Shown: piece after piece, positions 24,165-34,368 of the stretch | How the letters are laid out: each line of letters begins with the position of its first letter | How positions within the stretch are numbered: position 1 is the first letter of the stretch | Assembly (NCBI GenBank): GCA_021292165.1 | Contig: CM037877.1 | Span: 82,367,691-82,431,690 of the forward strand | Direction of reading: 5' to 3' | DNA length: 64,000 bases | Origin: Shinisaurus crocodilurus | Taxonomy: Eukaryota > Chordata > Lepidosauria > Squamata > Shinisauridae | The notes under the pieces: model-generated | What the model saw: only the letters and a program-made list of their open reading frames with translations | The model's database searches: none | What the model was told of the DNA's origin: nothing | Program-made: the position numbers and the translations under genes

Positions 24165-24262
24165 GTCATAGGATCATAGGTAAATTTGATAGAGTTGGAA
24201 GGGGCCTACAAGGCCATCGAGTTCAACCCCCTGCTCAATGCAGGAAATTAGGCTCGAGGTTT
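24165..24262 (-). mobile_element. CR1-type 3' tail, reverse orientation
   Basis: GGTCATAGGATCATAGG, AGAGTTGGAAGGGGCCTAC, AAGGCCATCGAGTTCAACC and CCCCTGCTCAATGCAGGAAA occur in order. On the minus strand this is the end of a CR1 LINE, or of a SINE using the CR1 tail, as seen complete at 58,658-58,816. The head is missing here. Confidence 0.75.
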
Positions 24263-24357
24263 AATTTTCACACACAGTTCAGATGGTCCTAAACTAAAAC
24301 AGCCCGGACACTCACCTGCAGCGCCTCCCCATTCCACGGATTTCAGAGGAAAACAGT

Positions 24358-24765
24358 AAGCGCAATCCTGCAGCCACAGAACCTGGCCCGAAATGTATTT
24401 CCGCGGGAGTAAGTGCCGCTGAATTCGGTGGGCCTTACTTCCGGGCAACTGTTAAAACTGGCAAAACATACTTTGCTGACGAAGGGGGTGCCGTCTAACT
24501 TGCATCATAAATGCTCATGGGAGGCTGGGCATTGACTTCGCAACTGAGTGAATCGCATCCTTTGAAAGATACCACGGAAAGCTATCACGGGGTGGGGGTG
24601 GGGGACAACCTGCTCCTCTTCTGAGGGCCTGGTCACGAATGATTCAGGTTCAATAGAGTTTCTCAACCACATTAGCCACACCTTACAACACCCCTCTACT
24701 TAGAAACAAGTCCCTCTGAGTTTAATGGGACTTACTCCCATGTAAGTGTGCACAGCCTGGATCAG
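24358..24765. repeat. Two copies of the abundant dyad repeat
   Basis: 24,358-24,450 carries GCGCAATCCTGCAGCC, GCGGGAGTAAGTGCCGC and GGGCCTTACTTCCGGGC, a CpG-rich variant. 24,690-24,765 carries ACAAGTCCCTCTGAG, TTTAATGGGACTTACTCCC and ATGTAAGTGTGCACAGCC. Between them is unassigned sequence with a G-rich run at about 24,590. Confidence 0.65.
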
Positions 24766-24994
24766 TTTGGTGGCTGGGATAGCATAAGAAAGAAGTGCAT
24801 CATTTTCCTTTCTCTCCACAGACAGGCAGCAATAATTAGCATGGTTTATCATGTAAACTTTAGGTAGGAAGAGAATTAGAAATCAGGTCAAATATTTTGT
24901 ATTATCGGTGCACATTTATTTCCCAAATTGATTCTATATGCAAGGTATATCCCAAATGGGATTCATGTGTGTGCATTGAGTTAGGGTGCCTGTT

Positions 24995-25030
24995 CTTTTG
25001 CAAAAAGCTGTGTGTGTGTGTGTGTGTGTT
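24995..25030. repeat. (TG)n microsatellite
   Basis: Eleven to twelve TG units follow AAAAAGC. It is a simple repeat. Confidence 0.9.
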
Positions 25031-25047
25031 TGATTGATGTCCTTTAT

Positions 25048-25177
25048 CAATCTCCCCCAACCTGGTGCCCTCCAGATGTGTTGAACTACAACTCCCATTA
25101 TTCCCAGCACAGCTGGTTGGAGGAGGATGGGAGTTGTAGTTCAATGCACCTGGGAGGTATCAGATTGGGGAAGGCTG
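25048..25177. mobile_element. Palindromic hAT-type MITE
   Basis: CAATCTCCCCCAACCTGG at the left mirrors CAGATTGGGGAAGGCTG at the right. GAACTACAACTCCCATTA mirrors GGATGGGAGTTGTAGTTC. Flanks tcctttat and tcctataa match at 6 of 8. Confidence 0.8.
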
Positions 25178-25569
25178 TCCTATAAAAACTCTTGAGAAAA
25201 AAGTGCTTAGAATTTATGGGAAGAGAGGAAGAAGAGCAGATATAGATAGCTTTCGCTGAGTAATCTCTCTGCCTGTCAAATGCTGGAGGCTGCGGGGGGG
25301 GGGGGGTCTTGCCCTGGTCCCTGGACTTGTTCAGAGAAGAAGTGGGTCAGTGGAGCACAGGACAAAGCCCCAACTCCAGCAACACAGAAACATACAGGAA
25401 CGACACACAGAGAGAGGCACAGAGAAATGCACACAGATTCACACAGCTCAGGTAAACTAAAAGGTTTGGGTTTAAATCGAATTCTCCCATAATACCCTTT
25501 AGGTATTCTGGCTAACCCGGTTTCTGAATACATGCATCACCACCCCATCCCATTCCCTGTTTACTCTGG

Positions 25570-26352
25570 ACTGGAGTAAGCAGAACTGATTTTAATAGGA
25601 CTTAATTCCAAGTAAGCATGCCATTGCCTAGGATTGCCTTAATTATGGTCAGTTGATCAAGCAAGCGTATGTTCATATCCCCACATGGCCATTAATGTCA
25701 TATATGCACCATCACCTGCCAGTAATGACCTTTCAAAGGTTTACAAAGTGAAGTACTACTATGCAAGTAGAATGGAAGCCTTTGGAACTACAGACTCCCT
25801 AATCAGTCAAATGATGTTATTATAAGGATTATAGATGGAGCTTTCATTAGAACCAAGAATATTGCCTCTCAGTTTGGCTGAGCATTATAGTTACCATACC
25901 TTTCATTGGGCCATTGGTTTTCTACTACTCCCCGTATACATGTACCTGCTGCCACCTCTTCAAACCCACCATGCATCTGCTTAAGCAGAATCTTTCCCCC
26001 AAATGTCCTAACACAATAAGCCAGAGGCAGTGATCCTATCCCTGTCTACTTGCCCTATAGAATCCATAGGTTTGCAGCCATTCATTCAGCTCAGTCTGAA
26101 GCATGTTTATTCAGAAATGAGTCCCATTAATATCAAAGGGATTTTCTCCCTAGTAAGTGTGCTTAAGTTAGAACACTCCCTGTGCACCCTTACTTACTTG
26201 GGAGTAATCCCCACTGAACCTAGTCGGAATTACTTCTGAGTAAACATGCATAATAGGGCTGTTGCAGCAGGGCAATCACATATCTACCCTGAAGTAAGTC
26301 CCACTGAATTCAATGTTGTGAACTCCCAGGAAAGTGAGTAGAGGGTTGCAGT
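25570..26352. repeat. Cluster of the abundant dyad repeat (at least four copies)
   Basis: Copies are recognisable at about 25,570-25,640, 26,035-26,165, 26,170-26,255 and 26,265-26,352, from words such as GGGAGTAATCCCCACTG, GAATTACTTCTGAGTAAAC, AAGTAAGTCCCACTGAATTC and GAAATGAGTCCCATTAAT. Together they form the densest patch of this family in the window. The unassigned sequence between them holds no gene. Confidence 0.65.
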
Positions 26353-26700
26353 CCGATTCTCTTAGGTTTTTACAGGACTTTTACTTTTGCCCCCCTCATC
26401 CCCCATAACGATTATCTGTTTGGAACTTGGTTAGGTACATTGGGAAGCTGGGGGGGGGGGGGGGGAGGCTTGAACTTTATGGCCTTGTGGTCCATTACAG
26501 TTGCAAGCAGTCTTTCACAGTAGTGCCCCCTGCAACCCTGCTCAGCGGAGGAACAAAACAGAGAAGGGCTTTGAACATGTGCAGAGTATCTTTCCTTCGT
26601 CGCCAAGCTCGCCAAGCAGAGGCTGCCAATCTGAGATGGGTATGGGGCGGGGCTTCAAGGTCAGAGACCATCTCGCCAACAGAGGGAGGCTCAATTCCTG
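26353..26700. other. Flank of CpG-rich region with long G run
   Basis: A G14-16 run lies at 26,451-26,466. Overlapping short open frames on both strands reflect GC content. Nothing else is recognised. Confidence 0.4.
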
Positions 26701-27960
26701 GCACTTAGACACAAATTAAAGAGGAAGTATGGCTTCCGGTCCTTGGCGTTGCAGGGATGAAACTCCCGAGTTCCGACCCCCACGCCCTGCTGCCAGACCC
26801 TTCCATGCCTCAGAGCGCACGGCCATCTCTGTCTCGCTCCGAGTCCCCCACCCCGTCCGGGCTTTTCTTTACCCCCGCCCCAAACTCCTGCTCTCCGCCC
26901 GTCACTCCCCGAGTCCCAGCGCTCGCACGGAAGAGTTGACTCCCTGCCATCAGGCCTCTCCCCACACCCCACTCCAGCCATCCACAAAGCACAGGCCGGT
27001 GAGCCGGCAGGGCCACCCTTCACTGCCCCAGTGCTCGGTCGGCTTGCTTTCGCCACCCGCCTCTCCGTCCCTAGGCTGAAAGTCACCTTGGCTTGCGCTC
27101 ACCAACAACCCCCCCCCCCTCACACATCGCCCCCCCCCCCATCTCTTCAGGCACGCACTAGGTACAGTCCCTTCCCATCAACAAGCCGGAATGGACGCTG
27201 CTTCTTTCAGCTCCCCCCTCCCCAAGGGTCTCCCCGCCCCAGTCCTCTCCTCAGATCAACAAGTTAGCTTGGATCCTGCATCTCTTCTCCCCCCCCCCCT
27301 CGCCCCGTCCCATTCACCAAAAAGGAATTTCCCTCTCCACATTCCTCCCATCTCCAGTGCTCTAGCGGCGGCGGGGCGCTCCCCGGTTTCTTTCCCTCAC
27401 ACGCGATTTGCTCCCCGCCATACCCAGCAATATACGCTCCCTCCCTCCTGTTTTGGGGGATGCTGTCAGTTCTGATCTCTCCGCTTCGCCTTCCCCGCCT
27501 CCTACTCAATCGAGGGGAGAGCGAGCCAGCCAGCCAGCAGAGAAGAAAGTTCACGCACAGTTAGCACTTAATCCAGCAACCAGCGTGAGTTGGGGTTTTA
27601 GGCGGATTTCTGCTTCTGCTACTTTTGTTTCTTTGTTTCAGTTACCGAAGTTTTGAGGGCGCCCACATGTCTCAGCTTAAGTGGGGTTGTGGATCGCCGA
27701 TTGGGAGCGATCCACAAAAACTCCTGGACGGGTCAATACGAGAGAGCGAGAGATTCACAACCACCCCGACTCGGGCGTTTGGGTGGCCAAGAAGCAAACG
27801 CGCCTCTTGTAAGGAAGGCAGAGGCACACGTGCCTCTCTTTTTCAGATGCACAGACCGACGCACCGCTACTAGCGAAAGGCAAGGAAACGACATTAGGAC
27901 GGTCGGCGGCTATTTAACAGGAGATCAGCGCTGGCCAACCGTGTGCTAAGCGCAGGTCAG
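26700..27960. promoter_or_regulatory. CpG island-like, very C-rich region
   Basis: CpG is dense and the plus strand is strongly C-rich, with C runs of ten or more at about 27,108, 27,130 and 27,289. A possible plus-strand splice donor, CCAGC/GTGAGT, lies at 27,585 at the end of the block; the upstream part could be an untranslated first exon. Many overlapping open frames exist in all phases on both strands, which argues against any one being real. No TATA box is apparent. Confidence 0.45.
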
Positions 27961-29850
27961 AAGACCATCGAGAAGGCCCACAGGCTACAGCGGCAGCCTA
28001 CGTTAGATGGGCAAGATGAGAGGTGGGGAAAAGTTTAAGGCACTGTACCATTGTGGCAAAAATTCGGTGGTCCAAAGGATAAAGCGTAACCAACAGGACA
28101 TCTGTTCACACACACCCTCTATGAATTCTTTGTGAGGGGGAGGGATGGAAGATATGCAACCCATTTATGTGTGTATTTGTTTATTTTAGTCTATGACTTG
28201 AGAATCACTTTGCAGACAGCAAAGCTCTAGAAAAGATTATTAGTGTATAAGCAAGTTCTCTTTGGACTCTGCCTCCCCCCCCCCATTCGATGCATTAGGG
28301 ATCAGGCCAGAGGGTTTAAAAAAAGCCTTACTTATACCAGTGTACTCAGGTTTAAGTGGGTTAAGGAAGATGTGGCTGAGAAGTTGCAGAATGATCTCTG
28401 TGGCAGCGGAAAAGTTGAGTGTGGAGGATTCTGTTTGGGAGACCGAGGGTAGGAATGGTGGTGGGTGCAGGTGAGGTGGGGAAGAGAGAGAGAGAGAGAG
28501 AGAGAAGCAGGTGTGTGTTCAAGGAACTTTTCACGAATGAAAGGATGAGTCAGCTCAACGTTTAGGGAGAGGAGAATGAAGCTCCTTCTAGGTGAGACCC
28601 TGACCATCCTCTGAAAATAAGATCCCCGGCCGCAGGCAGCTTAGTCTGTCCTCCAAACACTTCAGTATCCCCTTAAACCAACTCCCCGCGCCAGCCCGCG
28701 CCTGGATGCAAAATGATGGCGGGGGCCAGTGGGTAGGATCGACCGATGGGTGGATGGATGATGGAGCCATGAAACTAGGTAGTCGCTAGCCCCAAAGTCC
28801 GACAGATGAGAAAAGGACTGTCAACATGAGAGAGACTTTTCGGTGCGGAGGACCAACTGCATAGCTGGGCTAAGACTGCCAACTTTCCAGTTGTTGCGCA
28901 GGACTTTCCCTCAGCCACAAAGGTGGCCCTTGAAAAGGCATGCTCGGCAACATTTGGAGCCCATGAGAGTAGATCCATCGAAATGAATGGGACTTAAGTT
29001 AGACTAATACTGGATACAACTCTCTGGCTGCAGCTAGTGTTCAGTGAAGCTTGAAGTATGATTTCAGCCTGTCCTAAAACGGGGCGCTTAGAAGCTTTCT
29101 GTCTGAAGTTTGGAATGCTTTCCCTGAATTTTGGGGTGCTTGCCAGCACCCCTTTAGCACTCCACTAGGTAAGACATCTTTCCTCAAATACTCAACCCCC
29201 TCTTTCTGAAAAGAACAACGCTGCCGCCTTGCCTTCGCCATCCCTGAACACAGGCCACCTGCTTAGTAGTAGTAGGTGCGGGAGGGCGCCCACCCCGAAG
29301 AAGACTCAGCGTAGTTGTTGTCCCCGTCTCTCCAAAACCATTGGAAATACTTTGTTCTCTCCCCCCCCCCCTCGCCCCATCGCCTTCCTATAAGCTTAGA
29401 AAGTGCTAAGTTTTCGATCTCAAGTTTCTGATGCAGTCAGATCAGAACTCCTACCCAAAGAAACCTCCCGGATTATATATGTTTGCTCAGAAGTGCCACT
29501 AAGAACTCCCCTTAGTTGTGCGCTAACTGCAATAAAACTTCTACTAAAAGATCTGGAGAAGGAAGAGTGGCGTCCTAAAATGGGCCATGCGTTATAAAGA
29601 TTTCCTATAATGGGAAAAAATAAATGGATCAAGGGCAGGACATGATTGCAAGCAGACAAAAATGGGAGAACTTTCTAACAACGTCAGCATCCATTCCACT
29701 CTCCATCTTCGATCCCCTCCAACTCCCTCCCGAAAACACTTCACATATAGCATTGGCGCATATAGCAATCGGGGGTTATCTCGAGCTCCCGCTTGATAGC
29801 GTTGTCCCTATCATCCGATCCAGCCACCCCCGACACGCAAATACAACCCC
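27961..29850. other. Moderately CpG-rich unassigned DNA
   Basis: Contains a (GA)n run at 28,482-28,504, C runs at about 28,268 and 29,361, and a diverged dyad repeat at about 28,965-29,015. No exon or repeat of any size is recognised. Open frames are short and overlapping. Confidence 0.4.
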
Positions 29851-29855
29851 CTTAC

Positions 29856-30250
29856 CTCGCATGATGTTGGCGATTCCCTGCTCAGCGCAGTCATGTAGCT
29901 CGATCAGCTTAAAATCCCCTTCTCAGCAAGAGCGAAGGCTGCGGTCGGAGCAAGTCTGTTCTGCTGCGAAAATCATTCCTCCGAGGTGGTTCTCTCTTTT
30001 CTGGCCTCGCCTTCCTTTTTTTTTTTTCACACGCACCAATTCTTATCTATGGAAGAAAAGCTTTTTTTTTTTTTTTTTTTTTTAAGAGAGTCTTTCTGGG
30101 TTGTTTGAACTGCGCGTCGCTGGCTGCTCTCCTCTTCTTCTCCCCCCTGCGCTGCTCTCTCTCTCGCTCACTCTGCCTTCACTTCCAAGGAACACAGAAA
30201 CCGACTCTCCCAAAGATTTCTTTTGTGATCACTTGAACTGAGGAGGGCCG
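29856..30250 (-). other. Candidate first exon of an unidentified gene
   Basis: Read on the minus strand, GCGAG/GTAAGG gives a consensus donor with GT at 29,855. A short frame, MTALSRESPTSCE, begins at the ATG at 29,894 and reaches the donor after 13 codons in phase 0. The same bases read one frame over (DFKLIELHDCAEQGIANIMR) lack a start because a stop precedes them. Upstream (higher coordinates) is a long, CpG-rich, purine-rich leader typical of a 5' untranslated region, interrupted by T runs at 30,008-30,018 and 30,061-30,083. No downstream exon is recognised, so the gene and even its coding status are undecided. Confidence 0.4.
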
Positions 30251-30639
30251 CGGCAGCAGCAGGAAGAGACGGGGGGGGGGGGGAATCGGTGGGTTTGTTG
30301 TTTGGTTTGTTAGTTACAAAGACCAAGAAATAAGAGGGGAGGGTGGAGGGGAGTTTATTCTTTTTTTAAAAAATCGAGCAGCAGAAAGAAAAGAAAAAGG
30401 AGTACTGTGTGGATGGCAGAGCATGTGCGTTTTCACATGACATCTCTCTGTGCCGGTTTTAGCAGATCCTCACTGCAATTTTTTCTTTCTTTTTTTCTTT
30501 TTCCTTTTCACTGTTCAGTTTTACAGGGACGGCGCAGCAAAACAAGAGAGGGAGAGAGGTTGAGAGGGAAAGCTGCAAAGAGGCTTATAGAGGAGGGGGG
30601 GCTGCACCGGTTACTTCAAGCTCCTCCTGCTGTCAGCGC

Positions 30640-30910
30640 CTCAGCCAATCAAAAGGCTCCAGAGTTGGGAACCGGGCTGAGGGAGAGCCCAGGCCTGGAC
30701 GCTGGAGGAAGAGGCAGTGGAGGAGGAGACACTTTGTGTATAGACAGGCTGGGGCGGGGCAAAGGAGGCAACGCACGCGCACGCACACACGCACACGCCT
30801 GCCTAGACGAGGCTCCAGTTTCCTCAGGGGCTCGGAGCTGGGCTTTCCTTCGTTCCTGTGCTCTAAAGACTTCCAGTATAAAAGTGTTTTCTCCACACTC
30901 GTTTCAAGCC
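30640..30910 (+). promoter_or_regulatory. Candidate plus-strand promoter (CCAAT, GC box, TATA)
   Basis: AGCCAATCA (CCAAT at 30,645-30,649), GGGGCGGGGC (30,751-30,760) and TATAAAAG (30,877-30,884) lie in the usual order and spacing for a vertebrate promoter. A start near 30,908 would be expected. A 27-bp tandem duplication (30,884-30,910 and 30,911-30,937, one mismatch) covers the expected start. The candidate minus-strand exon at 29,856-30,250 points the other way, so the pair would form a divergent promoter about 0.6 kb wide. Known biology supports such elements; the transcript itself is inferred. Confidence 0.45.
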
Positions 30911-30997
30911 GTGTTTTCTCCATACTCGTTTCAAGCCAGCCTTCCCCCACACCCCATTTTCAAAATCCCGCCTAAAGATATTAAAGTGATTCCTTTC

Positions 30998-31135
30998 ATG
31001 GACAATTCACTCCCGCAGCCCCTGATAATGCCTACTGTTTGGGGAAATCCCCCCCCCCCTTCTAGTCCCCTTTGGTACCTTCCATATGAAAGCGAAAATA
31101 TGTATAATGGATCTTCGCTTTATCCAACGGGATAA
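30998..31135 (+). other. Small open frame downstream of the TATA box (doubtful)
   Basis: An ATG at 30,998 opens a 45-codon frame beginning MDNSLPQPLIMPTVWGN and ending at the stop at 31,133-31,135. It is the end of a longer frame that starts before the predicted promoter. It crosses a C11-12 run at about 31,050, which would often shift frame, so coding is doubtful. It is the first ATG frame after the predicted start by position only roughly. No domain is recognised. Confidence 0.15.
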
Positions 31136-32240
31136 CTGAGGATATCTTGATAGAAGATTTCGAGAAGATGGGCAACGTACAGGAAGTTTTTGCAGTTTGT
31201 GAAGACTTAGCAACAATATCGTGGATGTGGACACCTGAAATTCAGTTTGTGACCGGAGAGGACTTTTCTCTCTCTCTTTCCTTTCCTTTTCCTTTCCTGA
31301 GTGAGTGTTCATCAGAAAAATGAAGGGGGGGGGAGTATTTGGGAAAGATACACATCCGTCAATTTTCCTTCAACATATTGAAGAGACTGGTCTTCCAAAG
31401 GGGCGATATTTTAAAGAACAGGTGATGGTGAGAGTACAAAGATTATATTCAAACTGATGTATAGAAAGGGGAGGGATTAGTTGGGTAGAGCCATTTATTG
31501 GAAATGTTCCAAAATCTACAGTCAGTCTCTATAAGGTCCAACCAAAATGTGCTGATGTCACAATGAGAAGCTGGCTTACACAGGTAGCATTGCTGTGGTT
31601 TTCTCCTCTGTAGTTCCTTTGGGGCGGGGATATTTCTCACAGATGAAAGGTGGACCAAACCCAGGTTTTTAAAATATCTTCGTTTGAGCTTCCAGTTAGG
31701 ACCTCTCTGGTCCAGACCAATTTAGCAGTTCAGAAGAGGAAGTTGCACAGTCAGACTTTCTAAAGTGAAACGTCACACAGAGAAAATTAAACTGGTTGTT
31801 TGTTCCTAACATCATGTTAAAAACATCATTTTTAATATGACCAACTACCAAACATTTAAGTAAACAAATGTACAGTCAGCCCTAAGGAAAGTGGTTAGTT
31901 TGTGCTCCTGATCCCAACAATCCTGACAGAATAATGTTTAATTCTGTTAAATAAAAATGCTCCTTCGTATCACTGGTGGGTCTACATCTCCATTCTTTAG
32001 AAATTGGCACCTAGGGTACTTTCGGATGAGGCTTTTATTATGCGGTCACCCTGCCTCATTCACAGAAAACTATGGGGGATCCAGACAACGTTGTCTTTAA
32101 TCTTCCCTTGCTTTCCCATTGTCTCTTCCATCTTTTTCCTTACCATGGAAAATCCATTAAGGAGGGAATAGCTGCACAATGTCTTCTAACTGGTTATGCT
32201 AGGAGTGTCCCATCTGGAAGCATCCCTGGTCTCCTTATGG
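31136..32240. other. Unassigned DNA downstream of the promoter region
   Basis: No clear exon or repeat is seen. GGAAGTTTTTGCAGTTTGTG and neighbouring sequence at 31,180-31,260 is unique-looking and could be an untranslated leader. A CT-rich run lies at 31,268-31,300. Confidence 0.4.
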
Positions 32241-32588
32241 CAGAGGTGGGCAACTTGGGGGGGGAGTCTAGGGCTACTTCCCCCTGGACCCACTCCCTGG
32301 ACCACATTCCTGCTGACGCCATGCTTCCATGCGGGTGGCAGCAAAACACAGCAAAAATTTGTGCTTTGCTGCTGAATGTTGATGGCAAACTACTATGGGG
32401 GGTGACAAGGGACAAATTTAGCTGGTTTCACTGTGAAGCCTCCATAGTGGTTTGCTGCCAAGGTTCAGTGAGAAACCACAGATTTTTGTTATCATTTTTG
32501 GGGAGAATTTCAGCAGGGATGTTGGGAGCTACACCAGAGGTCAGAGGGGGCTGCATGCAGCCTGCAGGCTGAGTGTTGCCCATCCCTG
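32241..32588. mobile_element. hAT-type MITE, 348 bp
   Basis: Ends CAGAGGTGGGCAACTTGG and GTTGCCCATCCCTG are inverted copies. Flanks ccttatgg (32,233-32,240) and ctttatgg (32,589-32,596) give an 8-bp duplication with one mismatch. The 166-codon frame that runs through it is an accident of the repeat. No transposase words are recognised. Confidence 0.85.
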
Positions 32589-32596
32589 CTTTATGG

Positions 32597-33847
32597 ATTT
32601 ACAGGCCTGAAGTAAAGCTTTACAGTTATTTTTCAATAGGTCATGGGATTGTGAATCACGCAGGGATGTGGTTAATACTCAGTGTCAACAGTCACAGACA
32701 TTGCCCACTTTCATTTCAATGGTTAGAATGGCTTTCTGGAAGGATGGCTTTCTGGAAGTCACTAATACAACACCTGTAGCATTCTCCAAAATCTCTGTTT
32801 ACAAGGATGAATTCTGATTATACTAATAGTATGCTAACACAGAGATGCTCTGTGTCTGTGATGGAGAACACTAGCATTAAACAGTTTCTTGGGTTGGATC
32901 CTAGTGGCTCCTATTTCAATGATTTTCATTATTATATCCTTTGTTATATCCCAAGCCAATCCCAAAATGTCTATCTCTCTCCCGCTCCTGCTTCTTAGCA
33001 GTGTCAGCTCTAGATATTTTGGCACCTAAACCCAAAGTCAAAATTATTCTCTCCACCCTGCTGCTCTGGACTTTTAAACTCATTTTTAAAATGAAACATA
33101 GAGAGAAAGAGTAGAGGTAGGAAAATGGCACCCACCCCCCAGAATCCAAAGCCTGAAACAACTGCTTCCAGTCCAGTGATTGTTATAAGGACTGTAGTGA
33201 TGGGTAGTGAGCAGTAGTAAAAGCTGAGAATATTTTTGCACATGCATTTCCCTCTTACAGTTGTGTTGCATCACTTGTTTTGCAATTAATTATTATGCAT
33301 GCAGATTTTGTTTGGTGAAACTATCTTGAGAATTCACAAGGCTTAGGTGCAAAAGGCTAAAAGATTGCAAGAATGCAGATGGTTTAGCATGAAAAGTTTG
33401 AAATATGACATCAGTGAAAAGGTCATGAGCAGCACAGCAGAATTTAGAGTTGAAAGAAATTTGCTCCCAGGATACCTTCCTTGTGAATGTTGATGTCAAA
33501 CATTGTCCTACCTGAATATTACCTGGAGCTGTCTGTCTGGAGTATATGGCTATGAGATTGTTCCATTTGCAATAATCAGGACTAAAACTATATTTACGAA
33601 TAGAGATCTCAACCATACACACAAGAGGGAGGTATGAGCAGGCTTGAAGGAACTCCAAAGTTTGCAGATGTACAAAAAAAAAACCTTTAGGGGGAAAAAA
33701 CCACTTAGGGAACCCTTACCCAACAGTCCAGTGAGGACTAAGCATGCCCAGTGGCGATACAATGCTGACTTACTGCTGGGGGGTGGGCTGGGGTGCAGGA
33801 ATTGGGATGGGGAAATTGAACGGAGTATCCTGGAAGAGGGCAGGGTT

Positions 33848-33848
<1 letters not shown>
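32597..33848. other. Unassigned intergenic DNA
   Basis: No named repeat or exon is seen. The many overlapping open frames on both strands at 32,830-33,940 have no domains. Confidence 0.4.

Positions 33849-33888
<40 letters not shown>
33849..33888. repeat. (CAGC)n microsatellite
   Basis: Ten uninterrupted CAGC units. It produces the repeated ASQP and LAGW readings in the surrounding frames. Confidence 0.95.
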
Positions 33889-34046
33889 AATGAACAGGAG
33901 AGCCCTACACGGCAACATTTTGTTGTATGTCCCACTTACTATGATTAAAAAGTGTGGGGAAAGATGTAGCTCTTTAAGAAGGCCTTCTGAAACTGGAACT
34001 TGATTGCTGGCTAAGGGATTTTGTTGCTGATATGGTCTGATGGTGG

Positions 34047-34218
34047 TACCGTATTTTTCCGTCTATAAGACGCCCCCATGTATAAGACGCCCCCCACTGG
34101 GCAATTTTGCAACCGCGCGGTTCTCTCCTCGGCTTACTTCCGTGTATAAGACGACCCTCAATTTTTAGTCTAGCGATTTTAGGAAAAAGTATAGTCTTAT
34201 ACATGGAAAAATACTGTA
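34047..34218. mobile_element. TA-flanked MITE of the GTCTATAAGACG family
   Basis: Terminal TACCGTATTTTTCC mirrors GGAAAAATACTGTA. Inside, TCTATAAGACGC, TGTATAAGACGC and GTGTATAAGACGAC repeat, and AGTCTTATACATGG is the inverse. TA at both ends is consistent with a Tc1/mariner-like insertion. It is non-coding, and I cannot assign a named family. Confidence 0.75.
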
Positions 34219-34320
34219 GTTTCTTTAGGCTTGGTATCAGAGGATATTTATTATAGAGTTTTTAAAAATAATAGTAATAATGCTTTAATGGTGGCTTTAA
34301 TCAATTATTGTTAGCTGCCT

Positions 34321-34368
34321 TGGATTTCCTTTAATTAATTAATTAATTAATTAATTAATTAATTAAAT
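34321..34368. repeat. (AATT)n microsatellite at a LINE-like tail
   Basis: About nine TTAA/AATT units follow GTTAGCTGCCTTGGATTTCC, which resembles a retroelement 3' end of the AGCCGCCTTGG type. Confidence 0.85.

Noticed and set aside
26729..27554. Overlapping open frames of 60-131 codons in the C-rich island
   Set aside because: All six frames are open for long distances because stop codons are rare in this composition. None shows a domain.
30407..31135. 242-codon open frame on the plus strand
   Set aside because: It starts before the predicted promoter, crosses GC-rich low-complexity DNA and a C11-12 run, and contains no domain. Only its last 45 codons lie downstream of the TATA box.
33849..33888. 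CRISPR-like or protein-repeat array
   Set aside because: It is a plain (CAGC)n microsatellite without spacers.
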